NCBI GenBank assembly: GCA_021234155.1
Contig: JAJEKV010000046.1
Span: 948,280-1,012,279 of the forward strand
DNA: 64,000 bases
Reading direction: 5' to 3'
Source: Isoetes taiwanensis
Taxonomy: Eukaryota > Streptophyta > Lycopodiopsida > Isoetales > Isoetaceae
Shown: piece after piece, positions 12,901 through 26,100 of the stretch
Numbering within the stretch: position 1 is the first letter of the stretch
Layout: each line of letters opens with the position of its first letter
Position numbers and translations under genes: made by a program
The notes under the pieces: generated by a model
The model's input: only the letters and a program-made list of their open reading frames with translations
Database searches by the model: none
Told to the model about the DNA's origin: nothing

Positions 12901-14330
12901 ATGCCACATAGCAGGAACAGCTAATGCGCCAAAGCGGTGACACGAGTACGTCATCCGACCAGGAGCGGCGAGGCTATGCTGAGGCGTGGCTGCGGACATG
13001 CGTCGACAAGGGGGGTCAAAATGCGCATGGGCTGCTCTACTCTGTCCGGGTGCATTGAAATCTCCAAGAAGGGCGACCCTACCCAAGCGATAGCTGGCTG
13101 GCGTAATGTCATCATATAGATCGACATACGGGTCCATCCCTATCGCATCGGGGTGGCTGCGATAGAAGGTCTTTGTGCGTGAGGGTGACGGCGAGAAAAA
13201 GAGGTTGCCAGCGGTATTATGCACACGAACCCACAATTACGGTTGTTATGCATGCATTACGGAGGTAACAGATATTACTTAAGGTTGTCGGTAGTAGCAA
13301 GCCTCCACCGCCGAACCCGCTGTCACATGCAATTATTGAAGACGAAATGTTGGTAACGGCAAATCCGGGTAGCTGTGCCGGCATGCTCCCCATGTCTCCA
13401 TAAAGGGAAGATAGAGATCCACTCACCCAAGGTACACCACGGAGATTCGGAAGTATCCCCCTTACACTTAAAAGGGAAGCCTCCCAGCAGTTCCATGAGA
13501 CCACCCAGGAGACACAATTCCCTATTTGTGGCCCGAGGGGATGGTATCTTGCCCGGCTTGAGTGTGAGGGGAGGGCGGAAGCGGTGAGTGAAGTAGATGG
13601 AGGCGGGCTGACATGTGGCTGAGAAGAGGCGTGGAGCCTTGAGAGCGAGGAGTAGGGCGAGGAGAAGGGGCCGTGGTAAGTAGAAGCGGCGAGGGGGCGG
13701 CGTCACGGTTGTGGTTGGGGGCTGCGGGGTGCTGCGGTGATGGCGGTTGTCGGAAAATGTGCATCTGCCTCTCGAACCAATCTGCGGCACCTTTGTTGGC
13801 GAATACCTCGACCACTGACAAGCTCTGTCTGCGTGCCTCCTGTTACGCGGGTGGTGAGGTCGATCCCGCGTCACGGGGATATCCCTTCAACATCGCCTGG
13901 CGCAATATGGCATCGCTTTTGTGCATCATAGCGTGAATATGACAATGCGGTCCGCGGCGGTATTGGAAGCCCCATCTTGGGAGCTGCTTTCGAGAAATGG
14001 CGGCCAGGAATGTCATCCGTCGAGAATGTGTGTTGGATGTTGTGGAACTCTCCCTGGCGATTGCGGCATACCTCGAACTGCAGGATTGTAGCCTCTGCTG
14101 GCAGCTCTGGTTAGCGGCCTGCGGGTCCAAGGTAGGCCCAGGGTCTGTCTTTGAGGGGGGTGGTGGTGGTGGTACAGGATGGCGTGGAAGTGGCCCGGAG
14201 TGTAGGCTGGGGGAGGCGGCAGTCTTGAGGCGTGTGGGCTGCTACGTGGAGAATTTGTGGCGAATAGATCCATTAAGCGAAAGTGTCCCACACGTAAAAT
14301 GAATTGCCACATTACGTTGAAATTAGGGCG
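9982..14330 (-). mobile_element. LINE (EN and RT domains), minus strand, unit 1, decayed
   Basis: GC-rich, heavily frameshifted, 5' end near 14330 and 3' end near 10000. On the minus strand one sees an endonuclease motif LLGDFNAPG (within 12889-13236), reverse-transcriptase text such as PTLFGLYIDRLEPHI (within 11216-11593), and a 3' UTR whose end reads GTGGATCTATAAAAAGTAA and then runs into CTTCC repeats. The order endonuclease then reverse transcriptase is that of non-LTR retrotransposons, which insert by target-primed reverse transcription. No frame stays open for more than about 150 residues. Plus-strand ORFs in the same interval are antisense shadows. Unit 2 has the same element at 23190-27500. 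Confidence 0.75.
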
Positions 14331-14402
14331 TCTATGTTGGTGACAAGCTTCCTTGGCTTATTTGTGCATATCCTTTGCATTATTTACAATTATTAAAAAT
14401 AT

Positions 14403-16238
14403 TAACGTGAAAAATGCAAGACCAAGTTTTCCAAGATATTATCACATTGCATCTCTCTTAAAAAGGATATTAAGGCTACATTAACCATGCCTGCCCTTCT
14501 ATACTTAAATAAAGAACATTGCTCTAAAAAGATCATGAAGGTTTGCTCACCTTTGCACGATCTATCCTCTTGCACGATCTATCATCCATTCATGTTCTAT
14601 TGTGCTTCAGATTTAATGCAACAATATACTCTGTATCCTTCTGCAGGAAAAAAATATTAAAAGTTAATTGTGGACATAGTTGTTCAAAGATGTATCCATT
14701 CATCTATCAGGTTTACTTCCATCTTGTTAGTGCAAGAATACCAAAAAAGAGAAACTTCTAAAGCTGAAAGCTATTGATCGAAAGCACGCCCATACACAAC
14801 CTTTTTCAACCCTAATCCATCTCAACGCTGGAGCCTTCCAAGGTTAAGCAAATAGCTTGAAAAAGCTACAAGATCAAAGCTACAAATGGCACACATCTAG
14901 CTAAAACTTAGCAACAAATTTTGTAATTTTGCAATAAAATAGAACCTCATTTCTCAAGCCTTACAACATAAAGGGATTCCATAATTTATATGCACCAGGC
15001 ATGCAATTCTCTCAGAATTAACAACATCTTAACTCTTATAAAAGCTCCAATCATTCTTGTAAGTTCTTCGACAAGAACCCTAATCGAAGTGCTGCATGGA
15101 TGTTGACTTTAATTGTTCCTCGTTGTTCAATATTCGCTTTGCTTATGTTTTGTATATAGTAACGGCGTCACTATTATTTATTATGCTATGGAAATGATTT
15201 ATATCAAGTAGAACATTCCTCCTCCTCCGAGCTACCATTAGAAAAAAATGAGAATATATGCACTTGATAAACCTGCATCTAGATATGAGGGTAGAGCATA
15301 TTGCATAAAGAACACCCTGATTGCAAATATGAAAAGTACCAAAAGACATCACTACAAAGCTCCATCCCAAATTGAATTTGAGAACAATTTACTAAACAAT
15401 TTACTAAACTGTTCTATATGATGGCATTTATATTCGCGTTCATTCACACCTCCTCGCCCATATCTATTTGCCCTCTCTATGTTAGCTTTATGGATGCTTT
15501 GAAATACAAGAATTTACTTGTCGCCGAATCGCCGCAAGAACAAATCAATTGATATTGATCTCTAGGGAAATCAAATCGATACTATTTTTCTCAACAAAGT
15601 GGTGCGGGGCATAACTTCCCAAATGCTACCCATGAACACGCTAGAATTTCCTTTGTATTTACTTGACTGTAGATCGAATCTAACGATTTAAAAGCTCTCC
15701 GCGTGCACAATAATCTTTATTCTGGCTTCAACATGATTCAACATGGATAGCTTCAAATGGCTTCAAAGTCTCAACTCGTGTGCAAAAATTTATTAACTTT
15801 TAACCAATGGCATATACTAGGTTTATGCTCTGGTATAACGAGGATTTCCGAACTGTTAGAATGCGCTTTGTGGAGGAGACCGTAGTTGGGAGATATTGGC
15901 CGGAACGTGTGAGCTTCACGCTTATGGGCACTTCCCCACATCCGATGCAAAGCTCGAACCGGTCCATTTCCCGGCCTCATGGTAATTTTTCTTTTCGTTA
16001 ACATTTCGATCCGTTTTAGTTCCGATCTGGGCTGTTCCCTTAACTGAGGATGCAAGGCGGCTTGAAATCTTAGGGATCTGAAAATGTTTTCCTATGCGAG
16101 TTGAAGAATCTGGTTCTAATGCAGGTGAACCCTGACTTATCTGCAAACAAGGCCTAAAAGTATAAAGTTGCAAGCATATAAACACTACTTTTTCTTAAGA
16201 TATCATTACCAATTGAAGGAGGGTTTTGGGTTAGAAAG
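14403..16238 (+). other. Duplicate of the CDKF upstream region
   Basis: Matches 1106-2950, including the possible leader-intron donor and acceptor, with scattered 1-4 base indels. No independent gene is seen. Confidence 0.6.
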
Positions 16239-17814
16239 ATGAGCAGTGATGAGGAGGACTTTGATTTTCGCCCTTATTGAATATTTATGATGAACCAAAA
16301 GTTCGGAATAAATATGAAATACTTGGTAAGGTTGGCTCAGGCACATATTCAGATGTGTTTTTGGAAGAAGGAAAGAAGATGGTTTAGTTGTTGCTTTAAA
16401 AGAGGTCCATCATGAACAGAGTTAAACGGGAACTTGAGGTTCTTTCTTTCTTTTCCAAAACCATCCCCTATTGTAAACCTTCTTGAGTACTTTCAACAGG
16501 GTTCTCATATTTTATTTGTTTTAAATATCTTCCTTCTTCCCTTGATGATGTAATTAAGAGGCGAAATGGAAGGCTTGAGGAAGAGATATGGGTTGATGTT
16601 GCAGCTTCTTCCAAGGCGTGGCAGCATGTCACAGGGTCTTCATCCTGTACAGGGATTTGAAGCCATCAAATCTCTTTAATCTCAGAGGATGGAAAGCTTA
16701 AAAAATTGCTGATTTTGGTCAGGCACGCTTGATCTGCAAGGAGAGTGGATTGGAAATATCAGAAATAGGAGAAGGATCTCTTACAGTGTAGACGATGGTA
16801 TTGGGATTGATGCTATTGGGGTGGAGAACAAGGTGAAGAGTCATCTTGAATGCTGGCTTGAAGATGGCAAGCTTGCCACAAAATGTGAACAATGAGCTGT
16901 ATTCAGAGATTGCAGAAAGGGGCAAGGCAGTTGACAATAGATCCGAGATAGAAAATTGCCTGCCATAAAAAATCACAATTGGCTTCCTGAAGAGCAAAAC
17001 TAAAGAAGCAGATGATATTGAGGCAACTGATGTTGCATATTTTGATGATATGCCTAATCATATGATGGGCCATCATGGAGAAGGGACCTCATTGAAAAAC
17101 TCTGAGGAGCTGCCATTGCCAAGAAGGTCTCTAATGAGGAGGACCAGCGTTCAGGACAATTAGATGAGCCTTCCCAATCAGTAAATGCTGAATTTGGTGA
17201 GAGTGAGGGATTACAGGATGTGGATTCTCAGCTCTTCAAGGATGCTGGGTCCCATTACAAGAATCTGAAAATATTGATGATGTCGTGAATAGTAGCTGGT
17301 CCTATCCAGAACCACAAAATAGCAAGTCACAATTTACCAATTGTGTGGGCACAAGATGGGTATAGGCACTGGAGCTGTTTTTATGGTGCCACAAAATATG
17401 GTGGAATAGATATCTGGGCTGTTGGATGCATTTTCGGAGAACTCATCCAAGGGGAAGCCCTATTTCTTCAGGGCATCTCTGATATTGACCAGCTCAGTAG
17501 GATTGTTCGAGTGTTGGGTACCCAGATGAAGTAAGTTGGCCCGGTGTTTCAGAGCTACCTGACTATGATAAAATATATTTTACAAGCGATCCTTTTAGGT
17601 CTTGAAAAGCATGTCACTGAGCATCAAAACTGCAGGTCAATTGTTGGGCAAATTTTTAGTTTATGACCCACTTCAGAGAGTAAGCGCTGAAAATGCATTA
17701 ATGGAAAGCTATTTTTTTGAGGGTTCTTTGCCCATTCATTCAAGCAAGTTATCGGACAACAAAGCAGGCAAAATGGACATGGAGCGTCTTAATGCATGGC
17801 TGAATGGTAAATGA
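16239..17814 (+). pseudogene. CDKF-type kinase, second copy, frameshifted
   Basis: Aligns end to end with 2952-4535, net 8 bases shorter. It loses the frame early: one G is missing in the codon for the Trp of the N-terminal RPYWN, and further indels fall in the glycine-loop region, the HRD region and the T-loop (the GTRWYRAPE codons are disrupted by an added G and a lost G). Only the last third gives open pieces (17343-17534 and 17602-17814), the latter ending with the same C-terminus as the intact copy. Many changes are single-base indels in homopolymers and at CTG/CAG sites. It is either a true pseudogene or an intact duplicate obscured by sequencing errors; the pattern favours a large share of errors. 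Confidence 0.85.
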
Positions 17815-18439
17815 TTTTATAGTCTTCAATAAGCAGCATCTCATGGTGGAATCTGAGAGTACTAAGGACCTCGTGACCTTAAACCTGGTGCAGGTCTTGT
17901 TATCCTAATTTCCACTTATTTTTTTTATCGTGTTTTGAATCTATGGAGTTCCTTTGACTTCTGATGTGTTATAACAATGGTCTTGTTGAGAATCTGCTTT
18001 GTGTAGACTTTACAGTATCTGCTTCAGTCTATAAGAGAATGCCCGTTTCCTTTGCAGCATATGTTGGACTTTCAACTTTAGTTTTCCTAAATTCGTGAAG
18101 CATGCTTTCTGCTAATCAAATATTTTAGTATTTACCATCTTTGTTAAATTTTTGTTAACTCTTTAGTTCACACAAAATGAAGCACTGGTTTCAAGAGAAC
18201 CTTTAACCATTGTATGGTTTAAACGTGAATGAAATGTAATTGAAGCTCTTTGAAAAAGAAAATAAATTTATGTCCATGAACATTAATCAAAGAGAAAATT
18301 TGCTTGAACATTTCTTTTTGGGTTGCCCGAAAGGCAAACCCTAGACCTGTAAGTGAGGAAGGAAGAATATTTTTTGTTGCATAATATTTGAATAGGAGGA
18401 GATTTATGGAATGTTTGCAGAATATGCCAAACTGATGAC

Positions 18440-19544
18440 CAGAGATAACAGAACAAAAAGAAGATGTTGAGTTGCAACAAATATGGACACATAGGCAAAG
18501 ACTGTCCTGAAATTGATAAAAGAAAATCAAAGCAAGGCCATAAAAGAACAAAGAGGAAAAGAGAATGCAAAAAAGCAATAAAAGAGATAGAAAGAAGACT
18601 CCAGAGCTCACAAAGCAAGCAAAAGTAGTAGCAGTACAGAGAAAAGACATAGGATCTGAGATCCAGAGTGACTTTGTTGTGTCAACCAGCAGGGCATTAC
18701 TTGCTTGTGCCACTGGCAACCAAAACTTTGTAACTGATAACCTTATTGCAAAAATAATGCATGTAGTTCAATGGATATTGTGGTTGGTCTTTAGTTGCAT
18801 TGAATTTTGCAAAAGTAGGCATGCTGATGCAACTGCATCTTGCCTTATTGCTTCTGATATCATTCAAGGATTGTGGTATCTTGACTCTGGTGCAAGTGAC
18901 CACAAGACCAGTGTCAAGGAAGCATTCACGAGTTATCATCCCAACAATTCAGGACGAAAAGTTAAAATTGGGAAAGGTAAACTCAATATAGTTGGCATTG
19001 GCTCAGTGAAACTAAACCTGCTGCAGGGGCATCTATATTTAAAAAATGTCTTGCATGTTCTGAAGTTAGAGGCAAACCTTCTCTCAATCTGAAAGAGGAT
19101 GATGCAAAAATGTTTGTGACTTTCGGAAATGGCAGATGTGTGGTTAAGGATAGGAAGCAAGTGGTTTTGGCCAAAGGAGAGAGATCCAGAAACATATACA
19201 AACTTAGTTGGTCCTCAAACACAAGCAAAGCATACGCTGCCATAGAAAGTCAAACTACCAGTACATGGCACGAGAGATTGGGGCATGCAAACTATCCTTT
19301 GCTTAAAATAATGCATGAGCAAAAGCTGGTTACAGGGCTCCCAAAGATTTGCAAGCCAAAGGCAATGTGTGAGGGATGCATTCTGGGCAAATTACGAAGG
19401 AAACCCTATAAAAAGAAAGCAGTTCAAAGAGCAACCAAACAATTAGAGTTGCTTCACATGGATCTATGGGGACCATCCAGCATCAGATCGCTTGGAGAAT
19501 CCAAGTATGTTTTGCTCATTATTGATGACTATAATAAAACAAGG
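18440..19544 (+). pseudogene. Ty1/copia gag end, protease, pre-integrase and integrase start (unit 2)
   Basis: Domains in copia order: a CCHC zinc knuckle CNKYGHIGKDC (from about 18472), a protease active-site block WYLDSGASDH (in the 18565-19092 frame), then in a shifted frame (19110-19601) the pre-integrase HHCC motif with WHERLGHAN and CEGCILGK, and the integrase core start with MDLWGP and IIDDY. The frames are split by a stop or frameshift near 19090, and coding ends at 19541-19544 where AAGG precedes foreign DNA. The remaining integrase resumes at 30571, and joining the two edges keeps the frame. No LTR or primer-binding site was identified. The element is dead. Confidence 0.88.
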
Positions 19545-20741
19545 TGCTGCGCACGGAGGGTTGCCCTCCATGGCCGGAGGGTGAAGTGGCTTAAATCATA
19601 GTTCAAAGTAAAACTTATCATGTAGCAATGTTTGGCTTGGCATCGTTGGGTTTGGGTGAGATAGATTGAATAATAAACCCATGTGTATTAGAGGTTTATA
19701 TAGTGTTTTGTGTAGAAGTATAAAGGATTCACGCTTTGTTTAAACATTGTTCGCATTATAACACCGAATAAATTGCATAACACCACAAATTCACCGGAAG
19801 AAATAGGAATTATTTTCTCCATAAAATAAAATGTGTTTAATCTCATTAATGAATAGTTTTATTATTCTTGTTCCCAAATAAATCCCCCATTATTTCTCCT
19901 GAGTTACTTGCAACTTGCTTCTTCCTCGCACTCCAAGACCAAAGAACTATATACAATAGACTAAAATGCCACCAGCACGTTGTAATGGCTTGAATAAAGG
20001 AACAAATGGGGCATCATATCACAAAGGGCAAAAAAACCTTAACCTCAACACAATCAATGCCTTTAGAATATGCAACATAGCATCATCAAAATAATTATAG
20101 CAATCAAATGATTAAACAACATGCCCTCATAAGAAAATCATTCTTGCACTAAACTAAAGCTACCCCTAAGACCAACGTAAAATTTTAGAAAGGATGGACC
20201 TACTTGGAATTCTAAAAAAGGAAGGAGGTATAATGCATAGCATAGCCTTTTAGGACCATTGCATGATTACAAAGAAGTTGGGAAGGTTCTTGAGGTTGGT
20301 TGGTTCCTTACCTGAGTAGCTTAAAAACATCAAGCCTTTTTTAATTAGTCCTCATCAATACCCACCAGCTTGATTTATAAGACAATTTTGGTGCGTTGTA
20401 TGCTCTCGCCTAGAAAGTGACAACATTGCAATACTATGACCATAGGACAACTTTGGTACTGCGGTGATTCTCATGTTGATTCAATTTTTCACCGACAATC
20501 TTGAAATGTGATCATATAATACATGAGCAATAACCATAGATCAAAGTACAAAACATGCCTCTAGATTTAATTCACGTACATAACCATAGATCGTAATGTA
20601 AAAACATGCCTATAGACTTAATTCATAGCCATGTGAATATGCCTCCCCAAGTTTCATGGTAATAAATAACAAACTATGTCAGCCATAGCCCCTTGTTTTT
20701 TGGCCTCCCGACTTATATCGGCATTGGTAATTCAACTACAC

Positions 20742-20770
20742 GACCATGACCATGACCATGACCATGGTCA
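20742..20770. repeat. CATGAC short tandem repeat, unit 2
   Basis: Same array as at 7493-7521, ending in the palindrome ACCATGGTCAT. Confidence 0.8.
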
Positions 20771-21954
20771 TATGTACATAAGCAACAGAAGTTGATTCAC
20801 CACAACAGACTATGAGGCAATATGCCTCTAATTTATGAATTGTACTATAAAATGAGCTCCCTCGCTTAGTTGACAACTTCATCAAAGTTGTCATTGCTAT
20901 GCTTGCAAGTAACAACGGCTCAAACAAATGGATATCTTCCCTATCCATATCCGTTATTACGCTATGGCTATCGCCAAAACCATAACCTCCCTGAACAAAT
21001 GTCAATACTTGACGAACAAGAGACTTCATGCGCTTATTTCCTTTAACAAGACAAAGAACTGACCTGATTTTATCAGAAGTTACCGTAAAACACAACCATC
21101 TTCAAATTCATAAAAGTAGACTAATGGATGTCACCAAATGTACTACTTTCTCAATGCAACTATTATTTCATCTTTTAAGGTAGGAAAGATTACACATTAT
21201 GGGAAAAAGCACCAAAACAATGAAAATGAGAACTCATCATGGAATGCCTCAATGATATAAAGAGCTACTCCACATGCTAGTTTATCTAGCAAACTTAAAA
21301 GTACCATAAACAAAAGCACAGCCCTGCTAGACATTAAACCTATGAGTAATGCTATCCATGCTCCATGCGCTAGAATTTTCTCAAAGCTTCAACAACAACC
21401 AAGGCCCAAATGGATGAATCCGTATGAAAATAAGTACCAAAGATTAGGGCATTTCCAAAGCCAATCATAATCGGAATGAAATATATCAAGCCTTGCGATG
21501 GTCAAGCAGATAATATATTGCAAAAGGTTCGACAATATCCAAAGTGTCGCACCCCCAAATAAGAAAGCTTTGGTCATAGTTTTGCAGCTCCTTCATCAAA
21601 TCATATAGATCTTGGCATGGGATCTAAACTGCTTCATGCATGCAATCAGTCCTCCGCAATATGGCTAGATCAACACATGGCCTTTTATTAAACGGGCTTC
21701 GTGATCTTCCTCCTCACCTCAGCATCCTACAAAAATGCACTATATTTCCTCCTAATCCCCCATTAGAAGACACATCGACAGATTCCGCATTTTCCTCAAA
21801 ATCTATCGCTTTTGCAAAATGCACTTCAATATGAGAGCAACATTAAACCGATGGAAAAAAATCGAGGAGGGCCGGCATGAAGAACGCCATAGCCAGCCAA
21901 TTTGCCGAGAGGGGCCGCCAAAGAACAGTAAATGACCAGCCCATTTACCCTCAA

Positions 21955-22055
21955 TAATGGGTTTTTAGCACCATTGGCATATTCTAGGTATATATCGCAT
22001 ATGCCTAGAATATGCCACAAACCCACTAACAAGGGGCTTGCCCCTTAAGGGCAAC
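21955..22055. repeat. Two-hairpin module, unit 2 copy
   Basis: First hairpin: TGGCATATTCTAGG pairs with CCTAGAATATGCCA. Second hairpin: GGGGCTTGCCCC with a following AAGGGCAACC. The same order of parts stands at 30450-30562, where the stem carries paired changes. Confidence 0.7.
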
Positions 22056-23189
22056 CTAAAAAGTAATAGTAATAACTCAAGCAGGCATACGCCAATAAAC
22101 ATGTTCCAATATATTATGTGGAGCACAACAACAAAACCAAATGCTTGCATCTCTAAAATACCATTTGATGGTGCGCAAAATGCTTACACATGTAAAATAT
22201 TCCATAAATTCCAAAGCGCTATTTTAAGCAAAAATTAAGTTACGTCACGAAGCCTTTCGCCATTCCATTCCTTGCATTAGAAAAGACAAGCATCCGAGAG
22301 AATATGCCCCTACAATAATCTCTTCAACAAATCTCGGCCTCTAGTTAGAATTCACTAATGTACCAAGCGATCCTTCACTATTTGGAATCCTTCAACCCAC
22401 GACGATCGATCCCGGTGATTGTTTTGCCCATCGCTTCCATGCCAAGCCTCTTCAAAATTAATGCCGCTGGTCTTTTTTTTCTTTTTTGTTCCTTTGTAAT
22501 TTTTTCCATCTCTTCCTGTAATGTAGATCATACCGCTGATTTTATTCGGACACGCCTATTTGTTTTAGATCTCCTCGAGTAGCACATCCAAAGATTTTAG
22601 GATTTCAAAACGCCAAAGATCAAATGGCAGCTTTTGTCTATAGTCCTTCTCTCCGCAGTATGGTCTCCAATCTCGTAGAAGAAAAATTTGAGGAGGTTTT
22701 TGCCACCGCTGTAAGGCCTCGCTTGTGTAGTTACTTTCAAAATTAGCTACAAAAACTTTTTTTTTTCAACTATTGCAAGAAAACCCATCCAAAACCACAA
22801 ACAACGCCCGCAATAGCAACCACCACTTTAAGTTCCTCTCAAAGTAAAACTATTGTTTTGAAAACAATACAATACGGCAAATCATAGTCTCAACCAAGGG
22901 CAAAACACCCTCCCACTACCAAACGAATTGGGCAAAGTATATCACTTTGGTTTTTTTAATGCTTTCATCTTCAAAAAATTACTTCCAAATGAATTGGGCA
23001 AAATATATCACTTGTAACTTTTTTTAATGCTTTTATCTTTAAAATTACTTCGGACTTGCCTTCCAGACCAAAAAGCTTAAGGCAAAATTGCTACAAGGTT
23101 ATTCTTTGTGTTGCCAAGAATGAGTGGTTCCATTTGCTCCTAAAACAAAAGGAGAGACTACATGGCCCCAAAAATTTGGGACTCTGGGC

Positions 23190-26100
23190 TTAATACGTGG
23201 AAGGAAGGAAGGAAGGAAGTTACTTTTATCGCCCACCTGAGACCAATCTGGCCTATGGGACCCAATATTAAAACGCAGCAAGCGGATTATCGCCCGGATT
23301 AAAAACCCCGCTTCCGGGTTTTCGAGGGAAAAACCGCGGGCAAATCAATCACCGACAACCGCGGCTAATCATATAAAAATGCAAAAACATCCCAATATAT
23401 ACAAATATGCACCACCCCGTGAGTGCCTAGTCACGGACAGCTCAAAGTGGGGCAAAGGTGACCTCGCAGGTCCGCACTCCCGGATGTATGACCCCGGGGC
23501 ACGACCGACGGCAGTGTTCATCAAGAATGCAAGGGCACGCCCAAACCGCATTTTAAGGGAGCGATCCGCCCTGACCGACCGTAACCGGGCAACCTCGAAA
23601 GTGTGAGACTCATCCTCAATGGCACCCGCTTGACAAAGACCGACGTAGCCCGGCCCCGGCGGGCTCCCCAATCCACCCGCCCGCCTCTCGGGAAGATGGT
23701 GGGCACCGCGGCGTAATGGAGGGCAATGAGCCTCGCTGCCAAAGGCAAAATGGAACGCAGTAGAGCCGGGGCCCGCTAACACGGGTTGATGTGCTCCTTG
23801 TAATGGGCCATTTTGACCTGCTTAGAGCAATGGGGTCCTGTGAGTTGCCAAGGAACAAGCATCTAGGGTACTCCCGCAGGCCGCCACGATCGCAAGTCAC
23901 GCGCCACCAGACGACTGCGTTCTCGCGACGCCCATCCGGCGAACCACCGATTCTCTTACCCTCCAACAGGCCCTGCCGCCAAGACTCATGGCCACAAGTA
24001 AGCTGTGGTTTGAGAAAGCATCACCCATAGTAACCACTTTCTCAAAAATAGACCCATGTGTCTATCATACGCTCAACAAGCGCAAGAATCCAGCTTCGCA
24101 GCCAGTACCGATAGGGGATCAAGGTTTCACCCCAAGTGCCCGTGGCAAAATGCCTTCTCGCACTGCCCAAGTCATTCCAGTCGCCAGAGACGACGGCCCA
24201 AACCTCGACCGCACGTATATCAGGATGTGCTCGACCAAAGGTTCTGAATGATATGTGGACTGATGGCCCCAATCATATAGCTCGCCTCGTGATCTTGTTC
24301 CAGATTGCATAAAGCGCTTTCCAAATGGCCGTTTACCCGGGCAGTTTTATAGACGCCTCCCGCCAGAGCGGGAGGGGAACTCCACCCCTAGGTACTTGTA
24401 GGTGGGCGTGACGCCCACAGCCGCCCCCCTATATGTGAGTGCAGGAGTCATGGGGTGACGTGAAGAGGATATGAGAACCACCCCGGTCTTGGCCGATTGA
24501 CGCCAGCATGTCTCAGAGCCCCACAAAATGTGTCTAGGGCATCCGTGTGAGACCGCATAGCTTCGGGTGTGGGCCGCCAGGCCAACATCGCCCCGCGATA
24601 GATGAGCCGGGCGGATGACCCGGTGCAAAAGTTGTATGCCATCCCCCTGTGCTCGGCAAAGCCGGGCTCTTAACCGACAATGTAGAGGCCAAAAAGTGTT
24701 GGCGAGAGGGGGGGCAACCCCCGCACCCCGATACTACCGGTAAATGCTTGGTCTGGCCGACTGCATCCTGCCAAAACAACTCTCATACAACTCGTGAGAT
24801 ATGGCCTCGCGACAAAAATGGAGCCCCAAATTGACGCAGCTTCAGCCCACAACTTTTCCCTGGGATCAGACAAAAGCCTTTTGGGTCCACAAAGCAAAGA
24901 ATACAAGTCCACCATGATTCCGGGCCGTTTTCAATCGCCCGCAGCCAGAAAGATATGGTCAATCGCTGGAGTGGCGGTCGAAGCCCGCCTCGCGGTGAGG
25001 GTCGCGACATCCGCCGCCGCCAATGGGTCAACCGCCGCTCGAGAATGCCACCAACAGTTTTGGCAAATAATGAATCCCACCATGATCGCCCCGCAATTGG
25101 CCCACAAGGTGGGTCGCCTCGCCTTTGTGAATGGGAACAACCCCGCTTTTGGTCCATTGTCTGGGAAACCCTCCCGCAATGCCTCAATGGAACAGGTAGT
25201 GAGGGACCGCGACAAGCCGCTGCCCCGGGCCACTTGAGTAACTCTACCAAGATACCATCGGTAGGTCACCGCCTTCCCATTAGCTAGCCGCTGCAGGCCC
25301 TCCTCAACATCCTCGCCCACGAACCAATGGGGGCCATCCCTGGGTATGGGCGCACGCTGCCCCCTCGGGCGGGTCATAGAGCTGCCGCAAGTACCGCTCC
25401 CACCGCCCGTGTGATGTCCCCCTCAGAGGGCTGGGCTGGCCTTCGGGCACTTCCTCGGCCAAAAGGTTCGAGGATGAGTGTCCAAAGAAAGCCAAACATC
25501 TCCCCCGATGCAAAAGGCAAGGTACCGCCACTTTGTGTCCTTCGATGGGCGCAGATGCGGTGGTGGCCGCAAGCTGGGTACTGATCCGTGATGTGACGGA
25601 GCCGCCGCTATGCTTTACAACCGCATCAAACCATCGGGTTACGCTGAATGTTAGCCGACCCCGAGCGGCGACGCTGGGGGTCTCGCCAAAGCACCCGCCC
25701 GGCCGCATCCCGTAATAGCCAAGTCACTGGTCTGGCTCGCCGCCTAGTGTGGAGGTCTCGCGAATTACCGGGAGGGCGCCCATGAGCATCTTGGCTGTAG
25801 TCCTCGCCGCCATAATCGAAGTCTCAACCGAGGGACGGCGAGGGGCGGGTATAGGGGGGTTCCCGCGGCGCTCGCCAAACCAGTCCAAATAAAGGGAGGT
25901 GATCTTGAGTCGACTCTCCTCATCCCGACCGCTCTGCGCTCCACCCTAAACGACCGATGAGATGCATATCTTTGGCGCAACTACAAGCACATAGTCCACC
26001 ACACTAGACCCTCCCCCCCCCGATTGTCCTCGCCGCATGTGCACTTGGCGAGAATCGGGCCACCGTGAAAGGCCATTGCAAATTATCAAGTCAAAATGCC

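Larger units (their letters stand above)
1106..14402 (+). repeat. 13.3-kb tandem duplication, unit 1
   Basis: This segment recurs in the same order and orientation at 14403-27568: kinase gene, copia gag/protease/integrase 5' half, AT-rich insertion, minus-strand LINE. The join at 14401-14407 fuses the unit's end (TATTAAAAAT) to its start (TAACG followed by AAAAATGCAAGACC). The tetramer TAAC is present at both outer breakpoints (1106-1109 and 27565-27568), giving microhomology at the junction. Within the unit the kinase ORF and its flanks look clean, while the copia and LINE parts carry many small indels relative to unit 2. Confidence 0.9.
19545..23190. mobile_element. Left part of the insertion in copia, unit 2; no gene recognised
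   Basis: Starts right after AAGG of the copia integrase with a GGGTTGCCCTCC/GGAGGG hairpin. The same tetramer AAGG (30567-30570) precedes the resumed integrase, so it is a candidate target-site duplication. The DNA is AT-rich, with CATGAC repeats at 20742-20770 and the two-hairpin module at 21955-22055. No protein domain was recognised on either strand. The minus-strand LINE follows from 23190; whether it is nested in this insertion or adjoins it cannot be settled here. Confidence 0.5.

Noticed and set aside
10184-14312. Many GC-rich ORFs on both strands
   Set aside because: They are frame pieces and antisense shadows of the minus-strand LINE; only the endonuclease and reverse-transcriptase text is meaningful.
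19320-19544. A working copia element
   Set aside because: Split by two insertions, with stops and frameshifts, and no LTR pair found.
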